64,000 nt of DNA. Source: Haemonchus contortus. Its lineage: Eukaryota > Nematoda > Chromadorea > Rhabditida > Trichostrongylidae. Of this stretch, positions 36,005-50,904 are shown piece after piece; positions within the stretch are counted from its first letter, which is position 1, and every line of letters begins with the position of its first letter. The position numbers and the translations under genes are program-made. The notes under the pieces were generated by a model that made no database searches, was not told the DNA's origin, and was given only the letters and a program-made list of their open reading frames with translations. The stretch is from assembly GCA_000469685.2 (NCBI GenBank), contig LS997565.1:388501-452500 (forward strand). The letters are read 5' to 3'.

Positions 36005-37213
36005 TTACATCAATGGCGTAAGCTCAAGAACAATGCAATGTAGATCCCGCCTGTCGGGTCCTACCACAAAGAAATCTTTAGCTTCTAAGATAACACCATT
36101 GCCGTAACCAACCGCGACTACTTGATAAAGCACCGGTTGAAAACCGCCGCTACGAGGGGGAGCCAATGTCGATGAATATGACTTAAGGGGGGTCTGCTGG
36201 TTCTGGCGGACCGGCTCCTGATAGTGACCGTCCAGGGTGCTGCGTATAATTGCCGCAGACTCCTCTCGGAAGTGTATTGCGGCCTCCAGTGTCTGGAGTT
36301 CCATAACGGGGATCTTGTTGGACGTGCTAGGAAGGTCGCGGATAAATACGGGGAAGAGTGATCGAACCCAACGAGTTGCGTGGTAGCCGGATGGAGGAAT
36401 AGGCCTATACTGGTCAACGGGTAGCTCACTCGTGACCCACTCGCTCTTGATGTCTGCGTATCGAGAAGGACGGGGGCGTACTAACGGTGCCCACGGATGG
36501 TGTTGAGCCAAATGGTGTGTATAGCCCTCGGGAGTTCTTTCCGGAAGGTCACTTTTCCAGTCACGCCATTCGTCTTTTCGCGAAAGGGCAGCGTCCTGTC
36601 TAGAAAGTCCGGTTGATACCGATGGGCGTCCACGCCGAGGCCTCGTAGAGGAAGAGCGGGGTGCAAATTGAGATGCCGAGCGGGCGCCACGTGTACCGCG
36701 AGCCCAAGAAGAAACTCCTCTTGAGGGGGGTTGTAGTGCAGTGGCTACATTGAAGTATCGTAGACGCTGTAAACGTAGTGATTTAGAGGCGAGAGCCGCG
36801 ACCCAGCGAGGAGGAGAGCAAGGTCGATGAACTGGAGCAACTGCTGTCGACTTCGATGCTTGGCTGCTTGTCGCTGTATCCAGCGGAGGTGTTAAGCATG
36901 TATGCTCCGTAGTATTCATCATAGATGGGGTTGGAGAACGGTCGCCGACGTTTAACGGAGAATCCGCCAGTAACAAAGAGCGTCTGGAGTCATCCTGGTC
37001 ATGAGCTCCAGAGCGTGACTCCGGTGTTCTCAAGAGGGACTCTACGTCCATGGAGTCAGTATCTTGTTCGGCTGAGAATGACACTACTGTATCGGCTAAG
37101 GTATGGCCGCGAGGTTGCAAAGGTGAATCCACCCCGGTACCGGATTCCATAGCGAGCTGGTGGTTGTGCTCGTTGGCCTTCGTGGCGATGTCCATGGGAT
37201 CATAGTCAGTCAT
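36005..37213 (-). CDS. 402-residue protein of the helicase block (unknown)
   Basis: I do not recognise this protein. The first ~270 residues are low complexity and rich in Ser, Thr, Pro and Arg (for example TRPRRGRPSVSTGLSRQD) and look disordered. The last ~130 are more ordered (WVTSELPVDQYRPIPPSGYH, GYGNGVILEAKDFFVVGPD) and may start a folded domain completed by the next frame. Its start follows a strong splice acceptor. Its stop is nine bases from the next ATG (36005 to 35996). With the following two frames it would make a protein of about 1,270-1,300 residues, a reasonable size for a helicase with a long N-terminal region. Independent translation by reinitiation is an alternative. Confidence 0.6.
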   Translation of the reverse strand: MTDYDPMDIATKANEHNHQLAMESGTGVDSPLQPRGHTLADTVVSFSAEQDTDSMDVESLLRTPESRSGAHDQDDSRRSLLLADSPLNVGDRSPTPSMMNTTEHTCLTPPLDTATSSQASKSTAVAPVHRPCSPPRWVAALASKSLRLQRLRYFNVATALQPPSRGVSSWARGTRGARSASQFAPRSSSTRPRRGRPSVSTGLSRQDAALSRKDEWRDWKSDLPERTPEGYTHHLAQHHPWAPLVRPRPSRYADIKSEWVTSELPVDQYRPIPPSGYHATRWVRSLFPVFIRDLPSTSNKIPVMELQTLEAAIHFREESAAIIRSTLDGHYQEPVRQNQQTPLKSYSSTLAPPRSGGFQPVLYQVVAVGYGNGVILEAKDFFVVGPDRRDLHCIVLELTPLM

Positions 37214-37225
37214 AGTGAGCGATAT

Positions 37226-37227
37226 CT
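37226..37227 (-). promoter_or_regulatory. Splice acceptor ahead of the helicase block
   Basis: The minus strand reads AACAATAATTCTTTTCAG, followed 13 bases on by the ATG of the 402-codon frame. This is close to the nematode 3' splice consensus. It suggests that the helicase block is expressed from a spliced subgenomic or SL trans-spliced RNA, the way many env genes are. The inference rests on sequence match only. Confidence 0.55.
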
Positions 37228-37491
37228 GAAAAGAATTATTGTTAGCTGCTTCTTTATTAGATACTATCTGAGAATACGTACTGCTTCGGATTAAAAAATG
37301 AGGATAAAGGAGTGTGCGAGAGCAATCGCAATTCGGGTGATGTTCTGGTGCAAGCTTCTCTCATATTAACTGGGTGAGATTGTAGAGAAAGAACTATGAC
37401 GTCTGTCAAGGTATGACGAGGAGAAAATGGAAAAGGGGTAGCTAAATGAGCCAACCCTAGCGAGGAGGTCGTGAAAAGTTTGTGAGGTAGC

Positions 37492-37869
37492 CTAGAGCGA
37501 ATTCATACGCTTCTTGAAGCGAGTGTTGTAGGGATGAGTTATTAATGGTCGCCTCGCATCTTTGGGCCTTGTGTACGAACGCGCGTAACCTGGAGTGGTG
37601 CAGTCTTCATTTTGAGCATGAACCAGTGCCGTAGCCTCTTCTTCGGGAAGCCATGGAGAAGTGAAAACTGGTCCCGATAACAGGTGACATTTTTTGACTT
37701 GGTTCATGTGGACTTTCTTGGGGGAAGATTCAGGAGAGGAAATACTGACGATGATGACGTGTGGGTGCTGCACCGAGATTACGCGGAACTGTCCAAGCCA
37801 CGGCATGCACAGCTTAGAGGAGAGACCGGAGGGAGGGCAGAAATTTCTAAGATAGACCTTGTCACCCAC
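37492..37869 (-). CDS. Integrase C-terminal domain, separate frame
   Basis: Starting MGDKVYLRNFCPP, then LCMPWLGQFRVISV, this is the SH3-like C-terminal region (GPY/F-type position) that normally continues the integrase. The same frame is open upstream and includes YLEVKVGDK, overlapping the end of the RNase H-integrase frame, so a single-base slip joins them. The tail carries RPLITHPYNTRFKKRMN, a basic end common in these integrases. The break could be a real mutation, a sequencing error or programmed -1 slippage; no canonical slippery heptamer was seen. Confidence 0.72.
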   Translation of the reverse strand: MGDKVYLRNFCPPSGLSSKLCMPWLGQFRVISVQHPHVIIVSISSPESSPKKVHMNQVKKCHLLSGPVFTSPWLPEEEATALVHAQNEDCTTPGYARSYTRPKDARRPLITHPYNTRFKKRMNSL

Positions 37870-37877
37870 CTTGACCT

Positions 37878-39542
37878 CTAAGTAGTTTTGTAGTGTGGTA
37901 AGTAGTGTTTATCGTACTGTGCCTGTTTCGTATTGAAGCGGAATGCGGCCTCCCATGCTGAGTGAAGTACTGGTAAAAGACGCTCTACGTAGGTCTGCGT
38001 AGTGGAGTCAGAGGGGACATGACGTTCCTCATGGTGACGAATAATTAAATCAATGTTTAGGACGGGGTCCCTTCCGAACATCAAGAAGAAGGGGGTATTT
38101 AGGGTGCTACTATGAGTAGAAGTATTGTACATGAACGTGCATGCTGGTACAAACTGGTCCCAGTCGGTCTGGGCGGCGCTGATATATGAGCGCAACATAA
38201 GCTGGAATGTTGCGAATACCCTTTCGCATGCACCGTTCCCTTCGTGGTGGTACGGCGTACAGAAGTATTTATGGACACGCAGCAGTTTCCCGAGCTCAAG
38301 TAGAGTTTCCGATCGGAAGTAGGAGGCGTTATCAGAAATGAGCTCTGTCATTACCCCATACTTGAGGATGCACTCATTCATTAGAGCCTTGGCTACCGTG
38401 ACTGAAGAGCAGTCGGGCAGGGCTGCCGCAATTACATATTTTGAGAAATGATCAACCATGGCCATGATATATCGGTTGCCAGCTTCTGTGATGTGCATTG
38501 GTCCGGTGAGGTCAACGTAAACCTTATCGAAAATTGCTACTGGAACCGTGGGTAATAGGTTCTCCCGGTTACGCGCGGCTGCTTTCTTTCGCTGACATAC
38601 GTCGCAGGTACGGCACAGTCTGTATATGTCCTCTGCCATGTGGGGCCAAAAATATCGACGGGTGAGTTTCGCGAGGGTCTTACGCCAAAAGAAATGGCCT
38701 CCTGCTGATGGACTCTCGTGAAATGCCCGGAACAGTGCCTCCTTGAGGTGTTCGGGGACCACGATGAGTTCTTGGGCGTTACCACGATGGACAGGAGGAG
38801 GTCGTCGATAGTACAAGCAGCCGTTGGATTTGATGAAGCACCGGTCAGCAATTTGAAGGAGAGATGGCTTGCATTCGTCAGGCGTGTCGCTGGAAAAAGT
38901 GCCATGACGGAGAAAGTGAAGGATATTTTGGCAAAACGGATCCCATTGCTGCACTAGGAGGTCGTGTGGGCGGATTGCAACGGGGGAGTACTGTAACAGT
39001 GGTTGGTGTTCTGTTTCCGGTAACGGACAGTTTACTAAACAGCGCGGGAATTCTACAATATCCTCGCTCTCGGGCGAGTTGTCCTTGAATTGAGATGAAG
39101 GGAGACTGACTCGTGAAAGGCAATCGGCGACGGTGTTGGAAGAGCTCTTGATGTACTCTATGGTAATATTGTAACTTTGGAGCTCCACAATCCAGCGGGC
39201 GAGGTTATCTTGTATCTTGTTATGCTCCAGGAGAAAGGTCAAGGGTTTGTGGTCGGAAAAGATGCGCGTTAGGTTACCGTATATGGTGGCCCGAAAAAAG
39301 CGTAGAGCGCTAATCATCGCGAATAGTTCTATATGAGTGGGGCTCCAGCGTCTTTGCGAGTCGGATAATGTCTTGCTAAAGTAGCCGACAGCGACCAGCT
39401 TGGAATGGTCGTCCGCTGCGGCTTGAAAAAGGCCGGCACCCACTGCCAAGGAACTACCGTCGGTGCAAAGGATAAACTCCTGATCGCGCGGGTAAGCCAG
39501 ACACGGTTTACTGATGAGACAGTCTCGGATGGTGAGGAAGGC
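37878..39542 (-). CDS. RNase H plus integrase polyprotein fragment (pol)
   Basis: The open frame starts right after a TAA at 39545-39543 and first has a Met at 39449. The upstream part reads AFLTIRDCLISKPCLAYP and FILCTDGSS, the start of a Ty3/gypsy RNase H. Counting from Met39449, RNase H acidic residues fit E41, D66 (SDHKPL) and D109 (VADCLSR). Integrase follows with an HHCC zinc finger (H244, H252, C279/C282, C285) and a DDE core at D313 (YVDLTGP), D373 (ISDNAS) and E409 (NGACERV). The reverse transcriptase palm that should precede RNase H is absent. The frame ends ...HYKTT and the integrase tail continues in another frame. Expression would need a gag-pol mechanism, because no normal start precedes RNase H. 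Confidence 0.88.
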   Translation of the reverse strand, partial: AFLTIRDCLISKPCLAYPRDQEFILCTDGSSLAVGAGLFQAAADDHSKLVAVGYFSKTLSDSQRRWSPTHIELFAMISALRFFRATIYGNLTRIFSDHKPLTFLLEHNKIQDNLARWIVELQSYNITIEYIKSSSNTVADCLSRVSLPSSQFKDNSPESEDIVEFPRCLVNCPLPETEHQPLLQYSPVAIRPHDLLVQQWDPFCQNILHFLRHGTFSSDTPDECKPSLLQIADRCFIKSNGCLYYRRPPPVHRGNAQELIVVPEHLKEALFRAFHESPSAGGHFFWRKTLAKLTRRYFWPHMAEDIYRLCRTCDVCQRKKAAARNRENLLPTVPVAIFDKVYVDLTGPMHITEAGNRYIMAMVDHFSKYVIAAALPDCSSVTVAKALMNECILKYGVMTELISDNASYFRSETLLELGKLLRVHKYFCTPYHHEGNGACERVFATFQLMLRSYISAAQTDWDQFVPACTFMYNTSTHSSTLNTPFFLMFGRDPVLNIDLIIRHHEERHVPSDSTTQTYVERLLPVLHSAWEAAFRFNTKQAQYDKHYLPHYKTT

Positions 39543-39825
39543 TTACATTATTATCCGAAATTTGCCGGGCCAAGGAAGATGTTGAGTAACGGGCATCGCG
39601 CCAAGCTTCAGTGACAGCTGAAGTAGTAGCGTCCCGAAATTCCTTGGCGTCTCTCCCCAAAACGGTGTCCGTATCCCCAAGGTCTTCCAAGGTTGCGCGC
39701 AACTCTTCCGTGAACTTTGGGTGTATGACGGGGACTTGGCTTAGCTTCTGTGCTGGCGAAAGTTCCTCAATGACTCGTGAGGCCCGCGTCTGAGAGCGTG
39801 TGGTGGGTCCGGTGGCTCGAGACAT
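39508..39825 (-). CDS. Truncated gag-like ORF of the retrotransposon
   Basis: The 105-codon frame begins MSRATGPTTRSQTRASRV and continues with a charged, probably helical stretch (ELRATLEDLGDTDTVLGRD). It contains no CCHC zinc knuckle and no protease motif. A gag of this class is normally several hundred residues, so most of it appears deleted. Its end overlaps the open RNase H frame by about 35 bases in a different frame. I infer that the gag body, protease and reverse transcriptase were removed by one internal deletion around 39545. Host or element origin of the first residues cannot be told from sequence alone. Confidence 0.5.
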   Translation of the reverse strand: MSRATGPTTRSQTRASRVIEELSPAQKLSQVPVIHPKFTEELRATLEDLGDTDTVLGRDAKEFRDATTSAVTEAWRDARYSTSSLARQISDNNVSLPHHPRLSHQ

Positions 39826-41105
39826 AATCTGTTTCAGAATCTTTCAGTTGTGGAAGGAAGAATCGAACGTTGAGAAAGGAGGCAACTGAGGCGCACAAGT
39901 GATTAAAAAAATGTGGGCTCAGCCGAGATACGACGTTGACAATGAATGCTGAAAAAATGAATTGATGAACTAGAGAAGAAGCTGTAAAATGATAGCTTTA
40001 TATGATAAGGCGAATTCACAAGTGACAAGAACGTGTGGACTCGGCCGAGATACGACAATGAAAGTGAATGCTAAATAGACGGATTGACGAACGAGAAATG
40101 AAACTGTGAAAAGATGGTTGCATAACCGTTGCTGGACAGTTAAATAACTATGGGCATGGTTAGCGGGGGCGCCAAGTTATGTTGAGAATTTTGAAGGCAA
40201 GCGGCGTACAGCCGGGATCAAAACATCGGGTGGAAATATACGGCTTTATCTTGATGTGACATCTAACGGATGTTGATTTTCCCAGCTGCGACCGCAAAAT
40301 GCCATGAGACTGTGGGAAAGATGGTAACCCCCGATAAGGCGCGGAAGATAAAGCAGCACTTTGACTTGGCGATTGGGAACCTCTAAGAAAACGAGAAAAC
40401 GTTATATATGTACATATTTTTGGTAAGAAAGAGAGGAGTGGCGATGCGGAGGGAGGGGGGGGGGGTATAGACCCCCTCAAACTGTATGGCCGAAAAACAA
40501 GGCGGAAAAATTGTGTTAAACTTCGCTGTGCGAAGAAAGCATACTTGTAGGGAAGGCAATAGACCAAAATTCATTATAACTGCTAAAAAGAGGGAAAATG
40601 AAGGATTGGAAGAAAAACTGAACAGAAAAACTCGAACTCGTTGAATGGAGACAGAATTCCTCAAGAAGCATTTACCGCAAACTCATCCTGACATCATTTA
40701 CAAACTTGCGTCGTGATAATGAAAACCGAAAGTCCTATGCCTGTTTCGTCGCTACTTATTATAGACCGGTCTCGTACAAAAAAACTTTTTTTCCCACTTA
40801 CTCCGAGGCACAACTACGACAAACGGGCATTTCCTCGACATAACACTCACTTTTTTTGTCTTTTTTTTAACGCGCGCAAGACCAAAACTAGGAGACTATG
40901 GTTCGAGACAGGATTGAAAACGACTATGTGGCAGGCTCGGAAGAAAACTGCGTCGCGGTTGGCCAGACCGCACGTATTCTCTAAAGGTGTATTAGTTGTA
41001 GACAATGATTGTATCTGCCCAGATAGGACTTCTGAGCCGCAAGTGATCACAAGAAGTGAAGGAAGAGAGAAGAAAAAAAATAGAGTAAAGTAAAGAAAAG
41101 GAAAA
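39826..41105 (-). other. Untranslated leader / deleted 5' region of the retrotransposon
   Basis: About 1.3 kb between the primer-binding site and the first gag-like ATG. Open frames here are short and unrecognised. A donor-like CGGAGTAAGTGG (minus strand, near 40800) could pair with the acceptor at 37226. The leader includes a G-run near 40453-40466. Confidence 0.45.
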
Positions 41106-41123
41106 GGTGCACTCGCTGCTACC
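41106..41123 (-). other. Primer-binding-site-like sequence
   Basis: Immediately downstream of the 5' LTR on the minus strand is GGTAGCAGCGAGTGCACC. With the last LTR base it reads TGGTAGCAG, complementary to a tRNA 3' end CTGCTACCA, as in initiator methionine tRNA. The match breaks down after nine bases, so the primer identity is tentative. Confidence 0.5.
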
Positions 41124-41419
41124 AGAAAGTGCAACGTGCGCAAAAGGATAATGAGAACATTTATAAATTGAATGTCCCAGAACGCTGGGGTGACAAGAAC
41201 ACGATACACGAGATAGCTGAACAGATCACTGCGGTCGAGGCCCTCCTGCGCCGTCGTCAGTCCTTGAATGCCACCAGCTTCCCCGCTCCTCGTTGTTGCC
41301 ATTCCCATGCAGCTCCTCGTGGTCGTCATATCAGTGCTCGGATCTAAAAGAGAGAAATAGTTGAGAGACACTAGAAATAGTGGTTACAGTAACCTAACTA
41401 GAAATGTCTTCCCTTTACA
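41124..41419 (-). repeat. 5' LTR of the helicase retrotransposon
   Basis: It is identical to 32961-33256. It would supply the promoter for the minus-strand element transcript. GTAG follows at 41420-41423. Confidence 0.93.
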
Positions 41420-41545
41420 GTAGGGTCAAATGATCTTCTTAATCCACTCTATTTCAAATTTGGGCCCCAATGATAGGCGCCAAAGTCGTTCAAACCACTA
41501 CGAACTTCGCCGCGCACTTTGCCGCGCGCATCCTCGGACGCACGT
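41420..41545. repeat. Foldback repeat copy C, right arm
   Basis: After the GTAG duplication comes GGTCAAATGATCTTCTTAAT, the family's central spacer, then TTTCAAATTTGGGCCCCAATGATAGGCGCC, CGAACTTCGCCGCGCAC and GCATCCTCGGACGCACG. It is the inverted partner of 32851-32960. This shows the retrotransposon landed in the spacer of a pre-existing foldback copy. Confidence 0.8.
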
Positions 41546-46850
<5,305 letters not shown>

Positions 46851-46937
46851 ATCGTAGAGATGCGAACTTACTTTATGATGGTAAAGGAGTGAAGAAGGGT
46901 CAGAGTAGTAATACCCTTTCTACACATAACGGGCTCG

Positions 46938-46946
46938 TGTCTGTCC

Positions 46947-47029
<83 letters not shown>
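46938..47029. repeat. (CTGT)n array
   Basis: About 22 CTGT units, the complement of the (GACA)n tract that ends about 90 bases upstream, so the two can pair as a stem. Confidence 0.95.
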
Positions 47030-48232
47030 ACGAAACTACATAGATATTATCTTAGGAGAACCTAGTGAGGTCGGATCAAGTTGAGTATGGATTGAACCTT
47101 GGGTATGAACAACACAGCATATGTGAGCATAGTGGAGCTCTGCCCACAGGGGGCGGACGTGCACTGGAGTAGGCGGTGTCTTGGACAAATCTTTCCCATT
47201 TGGTCTCATAAAAGTCTAGACGACGGTAAAAAAGTAAGCAAAGGTGAGGATGGGTCAACAACTGAAATAAACTCACCTGCTGGGTGGAGCGTAGTCGCAA
47301 TGGGCAGTACTTACCGGATGTGGTGCGATTCACACGTCAATGTAATGAGGTCATCTCTCGTGAAGGGTGGAGCCTACGGCGGCACGGAGCCGTGGGCGAG
47401 ACGAGCTATAACGTGCTTACCATCATAGTGGGGCAATAGGAATTTATTAAAGAAAAGTAAAAAAATTATTACTTATGCACATTTATAGACGGACTGCGTC
47501 CATTAAACATTTCAAAGTTACTCTTATTTTAAACGTTTGACAAGCAAATTGCTGACACATGGAATGAATCCTTAATCTCCAAGGAGCTTCATTGCCATAG
47601 CAAAGAGACTTGCTTAGTGCACAACCCATTTCAACTGAAGAGTAGTGAAGCGATCACATCGAATCACGTACGAAATCGGGTGCGTGGGGCGTTCCGTGCT
47701 GCGTGCGCGAGAACCTCTAGTGGGGTCACGCGTGAATCGTATGCCTCCCGTATTTACCATAAAAATTCATAGCTCGATCCAACGACGACGAGGATGCCAG
47801 AAAAAATAAAAGGAGTTAGCGAAACCTCAAAACTAGCGAAGCCTACAACGAGAGAAACTACCGTCGGCTATAATGAAAGGTGTCATCGTTTAAAAAAGGC
47901 AGAAGCGGAAGAGGTATCATCAAGAAGAAGAACCTAAATGACAAAAATACGGTGGGGCACAATATTTCAGTGTGTGTAGTGCTATTTAACACTGTAATTT
48001 GTACCATAGGTGCAGTTTACTCTTGTTCTTTTCTCACTTTATCTCCATACGCAGCGACTGCACTGCGGAGGTGTTGAGGTGGCAAGCGGCACCCTTAGAA
48101 GTTCTGCCTAGGCCACAAGGCTTCCACCCCTCTGAGATCGGTCAATCGATGCCAGACTCGTCTGGGAGGATAAAAGCTGTATACATCTACAGGCTTGTAC
48201 ATCGGCTGGCCACCGCAAGTCATTGTATAGGC
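47030..48232. other. No supported gene
   Basis: Short frames only. GC-richer segments at 47340-47410 and 47690-47740 look repeat-like but I could not tie them to a family within the window. Confidence 0.4.
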
Positions 48233-50795
48233 CACATACGCATTCAATGCGTCATTACGATTTGACCTCAATATTGACGTTGATTGGATAAGAAACAGAG
48301 CTAAGAATATGACCGCCACCAAATTTTTGGAATTCTTTCAATGCTGTGGCTTTGTTCAGCATGTCAAAATGCCCACACGTGGAGAGTCTACTCTAGACAT
48401 AGTACTGTCAATTGCTCCTATTGTTAAGAACGTCTTTGTAATTCCGCCTTTTGCAGGGTCTGATCACAGTATAATTGCATTTGAAGTTCTTATTCCTTCC
48501 CCTTCACCCAGTATACTCCCGTTGCCAGATTTTATTAAAGCCGACTACTCTGCGTTGTCAAATTATTTTTCCTCTATTAACTGGTGGGGCGCTTTTGATG
48601 GCTATAATTCAGTTGACGACATCTACAAAAGGTTTTGTCGCATCGTTTATGCAGGTTTAGCTAAATATGTTCCCTTTAATTATATGACGGTGCCAGTAAT
48701 GAAATATCCGAAGCATATCAAAAATTTATTAGCTCAAAAATCCCGGCTCTATGACATGTTACAAGACTACCCTTTACTAATTTTTCAGTACAGAAGGGTT
48801 TGCCAGGAGCTTGATCATCACTTGCGTAGATTCCTACCTATAAAGAGAAGCGAGCCACTGATAGCTCTCACAGAAGAGCTCTTTTTGCATTGATCAGGTA
48901 CAAGATTAAGCCACACCCATGCATACCTTTACTTCAAGATGAGAACGGCAGTAGATTTTTAACTGATCCTCAAAAAGCAGAAGCCCTTGCGCAGTTTTTT
49001 CATCTGTTTTTGCCACAAATACAGACGTTAACTCTGCAGTAGCTTCTATGAGCTATGGGTGCTCGGATACCTTTACTCAAAGTGTGACGTCCCAGGAAGT
49101 ATGTAGGATATTGAATTCATTGAAATGCTCCACTTCGGTACCTTCTGATGGTATCCCACAAATCGTATACAAGTACTGCGCCTCATCGTTGAGCGAACCT
49201 ATCTGTATGATACTTAATGCATCTCTAATGTATAGCGAGGTCCCATTGAGCTGGAAGGAGTCTACGTTACTGCCATACCTAAAATAACCGAACCAAAACT
49301 AGTCTCTTCTTTTCGACCCATAAGTATTACAGCGCCACCTGCTAAAGCCCTGGAAAAAATATTATGCGATAAAATTGTATCGCATTTGATGAGAAACAAT
49401 CTCATACCTGCGGAACAGCACGGTTTCATTAGCGGTGCTTCCACAGTTACACTGATGGCAGACTGCATGTTTGATTGGAATCTTGCTATCAGCGAAGGAA
49501 AGGGTATAGATATTGTCTACTTCGATTTGTCCAAGGCTTTTGATAGAGTGGATCACGAAAAGCTCCTTTTCAAACTTCACCAGTTAGGCATCGAAGGCTA
49601 TATTCTTAACTGGATTAAGTCTTACTTAAAAGATAGGCGTATGTGTGTCAAAGTGGGTAACAGTTTTTCACAGTGGTATCCCTGCACCAGCGGTGTCCCG
49701 CAAGGAGGTGTACTGTCTCCTCTGTTATTTGTAGCGTACACCCACGACCTACCTTCATATCTCAATACACACCCTCTGGTTAAAGTAAAAATGTATGCCG
49801 ACGACATTAAAATATATGGCACTTACAGCAATGATAACCATGACCGAGTGCACCAGGCCCTAACCCAATCTATTCGCAATATGATGGAGTGGGCTGCTGA
49901 TTGGGGAATACCTATAGACTTTATGAAAACGTCTGTGCTTCATTTGGGAAAAGCCATAAGCGAACCATACACAGTCAACAACATTTCACTGAACACTTCA
50001 TGTGAGGTTTGCGACCTCGGGTTTCTTATCAACTCCGACCTGGATTTATCGCACCACATTAATGTGGTGGTTCGAAAAGCCTTCGCAGCGATTTTCGCTA
50101 TTTTTAGAAATGTTCGGGTTAACGATGCTTCAATTTTGTTGAGGCTCTATAAGGCATACGTTGTTCCCATACTAGAATACGGTTCACAGATATGGAACCC
50201 TTATACTAAGAAACTTCAGGCGAAAATTGAAAAAGTGCAACAAACCTTCACGAGAATATTAATGTATAAATGCTATGCCGACCCAGCATACCCACGCTCA
50301 TTACCTAGTTATGATAACCGGTTGCATCGCTTCGGACATAGAACATTATTGTACAGAAGAGTATTTAACGACATAGTATTCTGTTTCAAAGTGCTGAAAG
50401 GTGAACTCAACTACGGCCGAGTAAGTACTGGGTAATCAGACCGTGCAGAGGTCGTACCACTTCTTTATCTCATGCCCTAAACTGAACAGAAATCATAGGG
50501 CTAGAGTGTTTCAATCTCTTTTCTTCCGTGGAGCGAGATGGCTTCAGTTGTTACCACTAGACCTGCAAAAGGCGCGAAATACTGATACGTTCAAAAAGAA
50601 ATTGAGGAAGTTAGACCTTCTTGCTTTGTTAGGCGTACAAGACTTTTAGTAGTGTATAGACTGGAGAGCATCCGCTTATGGGTATGGTTTTTTTGTTTTC
50701 TGACTGTGCGTTTTTTTAGACTTTTGCTGTTTGAATTTGTAACTGGTACAGTTTCCTTGTTTGCTACTGAAGCGCACCTTTGAGTGTATTTTGAA

Positions 50796-50826
<31 letters not shown>
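48233..50826 (+). mobile_element. 5'-truncated CR1-like LINE with (AAAT)n tail
   Basis: It begins inside the endonuclease (an NIDVDWIRNR segment near 48270, then TRGESTLDIVLS and the SDH motif in AGSDHSIIAFEV). It continues through a linker into a reverse transcriptase with RPISITAPPAKALEKILC, FDLSKAFDRVDHEKLL, GVPQGGVLSPLLF and catalytic YADDIKIYG (near 49795), and ends with a thumb-like LRLYKAYVVPILEYGSQIWN. The longest intact frame is 49386-50435. Frameshifts or stops near 48890, 49020, 49287 and 50435 split the protein, so it is inactive. The 3' end is a run of AAAT units (50791-50826), typical of the CR1/Jockey group. A downstream frame (50443-50649) continues the C-terminus. Confidence 0.88.
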
Positions 50827-50827
<1 letters not shown>

Positions 50828-50904
50828 GAGAAATTTAGTGCGAAAAAGGATGGGTACCCGACCTTAAAGGCACGGTTCACGATAAAAAAGGTTACTGAGT
50901 TCTC
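50827..50904. other. Short spacer between LINE tail and repeat copy 2
   Basis: No feature was recognised in these 78 bases. Confidence 0.4.

Larger units (their letters stand above)
32961..41419 (-). mobile_element. Ty3/gypsy-type LTR retrotransposon carrying an SF1 helicase
   Basis: The 8459-bp element is bounded by identical 296-bp LTRs and a GTAG duplication and is transcribed on the minus strand. After the 5' LTR come a primer-binding-like site, a ~1.3-kb leader, a 105-codon gag-like frame, RNase H plus integrase, an integrase C-terminal frame, and then three frames (402, 267 and 628 codons), the last an intact UPF1-like helicase. No reverse transcriptase or protease motif is visible: the gag-like frame runs straight into RNase H. 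Identical LTRs point to a very recent insertion. The integrase order (RNase H, then HHCC, DDE and a basic tail) is that of Ty3/gypsy, not Ty1/copia. Confidence 0.9.

Noticed and set aside
49386..50435. 349-codon RT frame as a functional LINE protein
   Set aside because: The endonuclease and thumb parts are in other frames and the 5' end is missing, so the copy is inactive despite an intact YADD.
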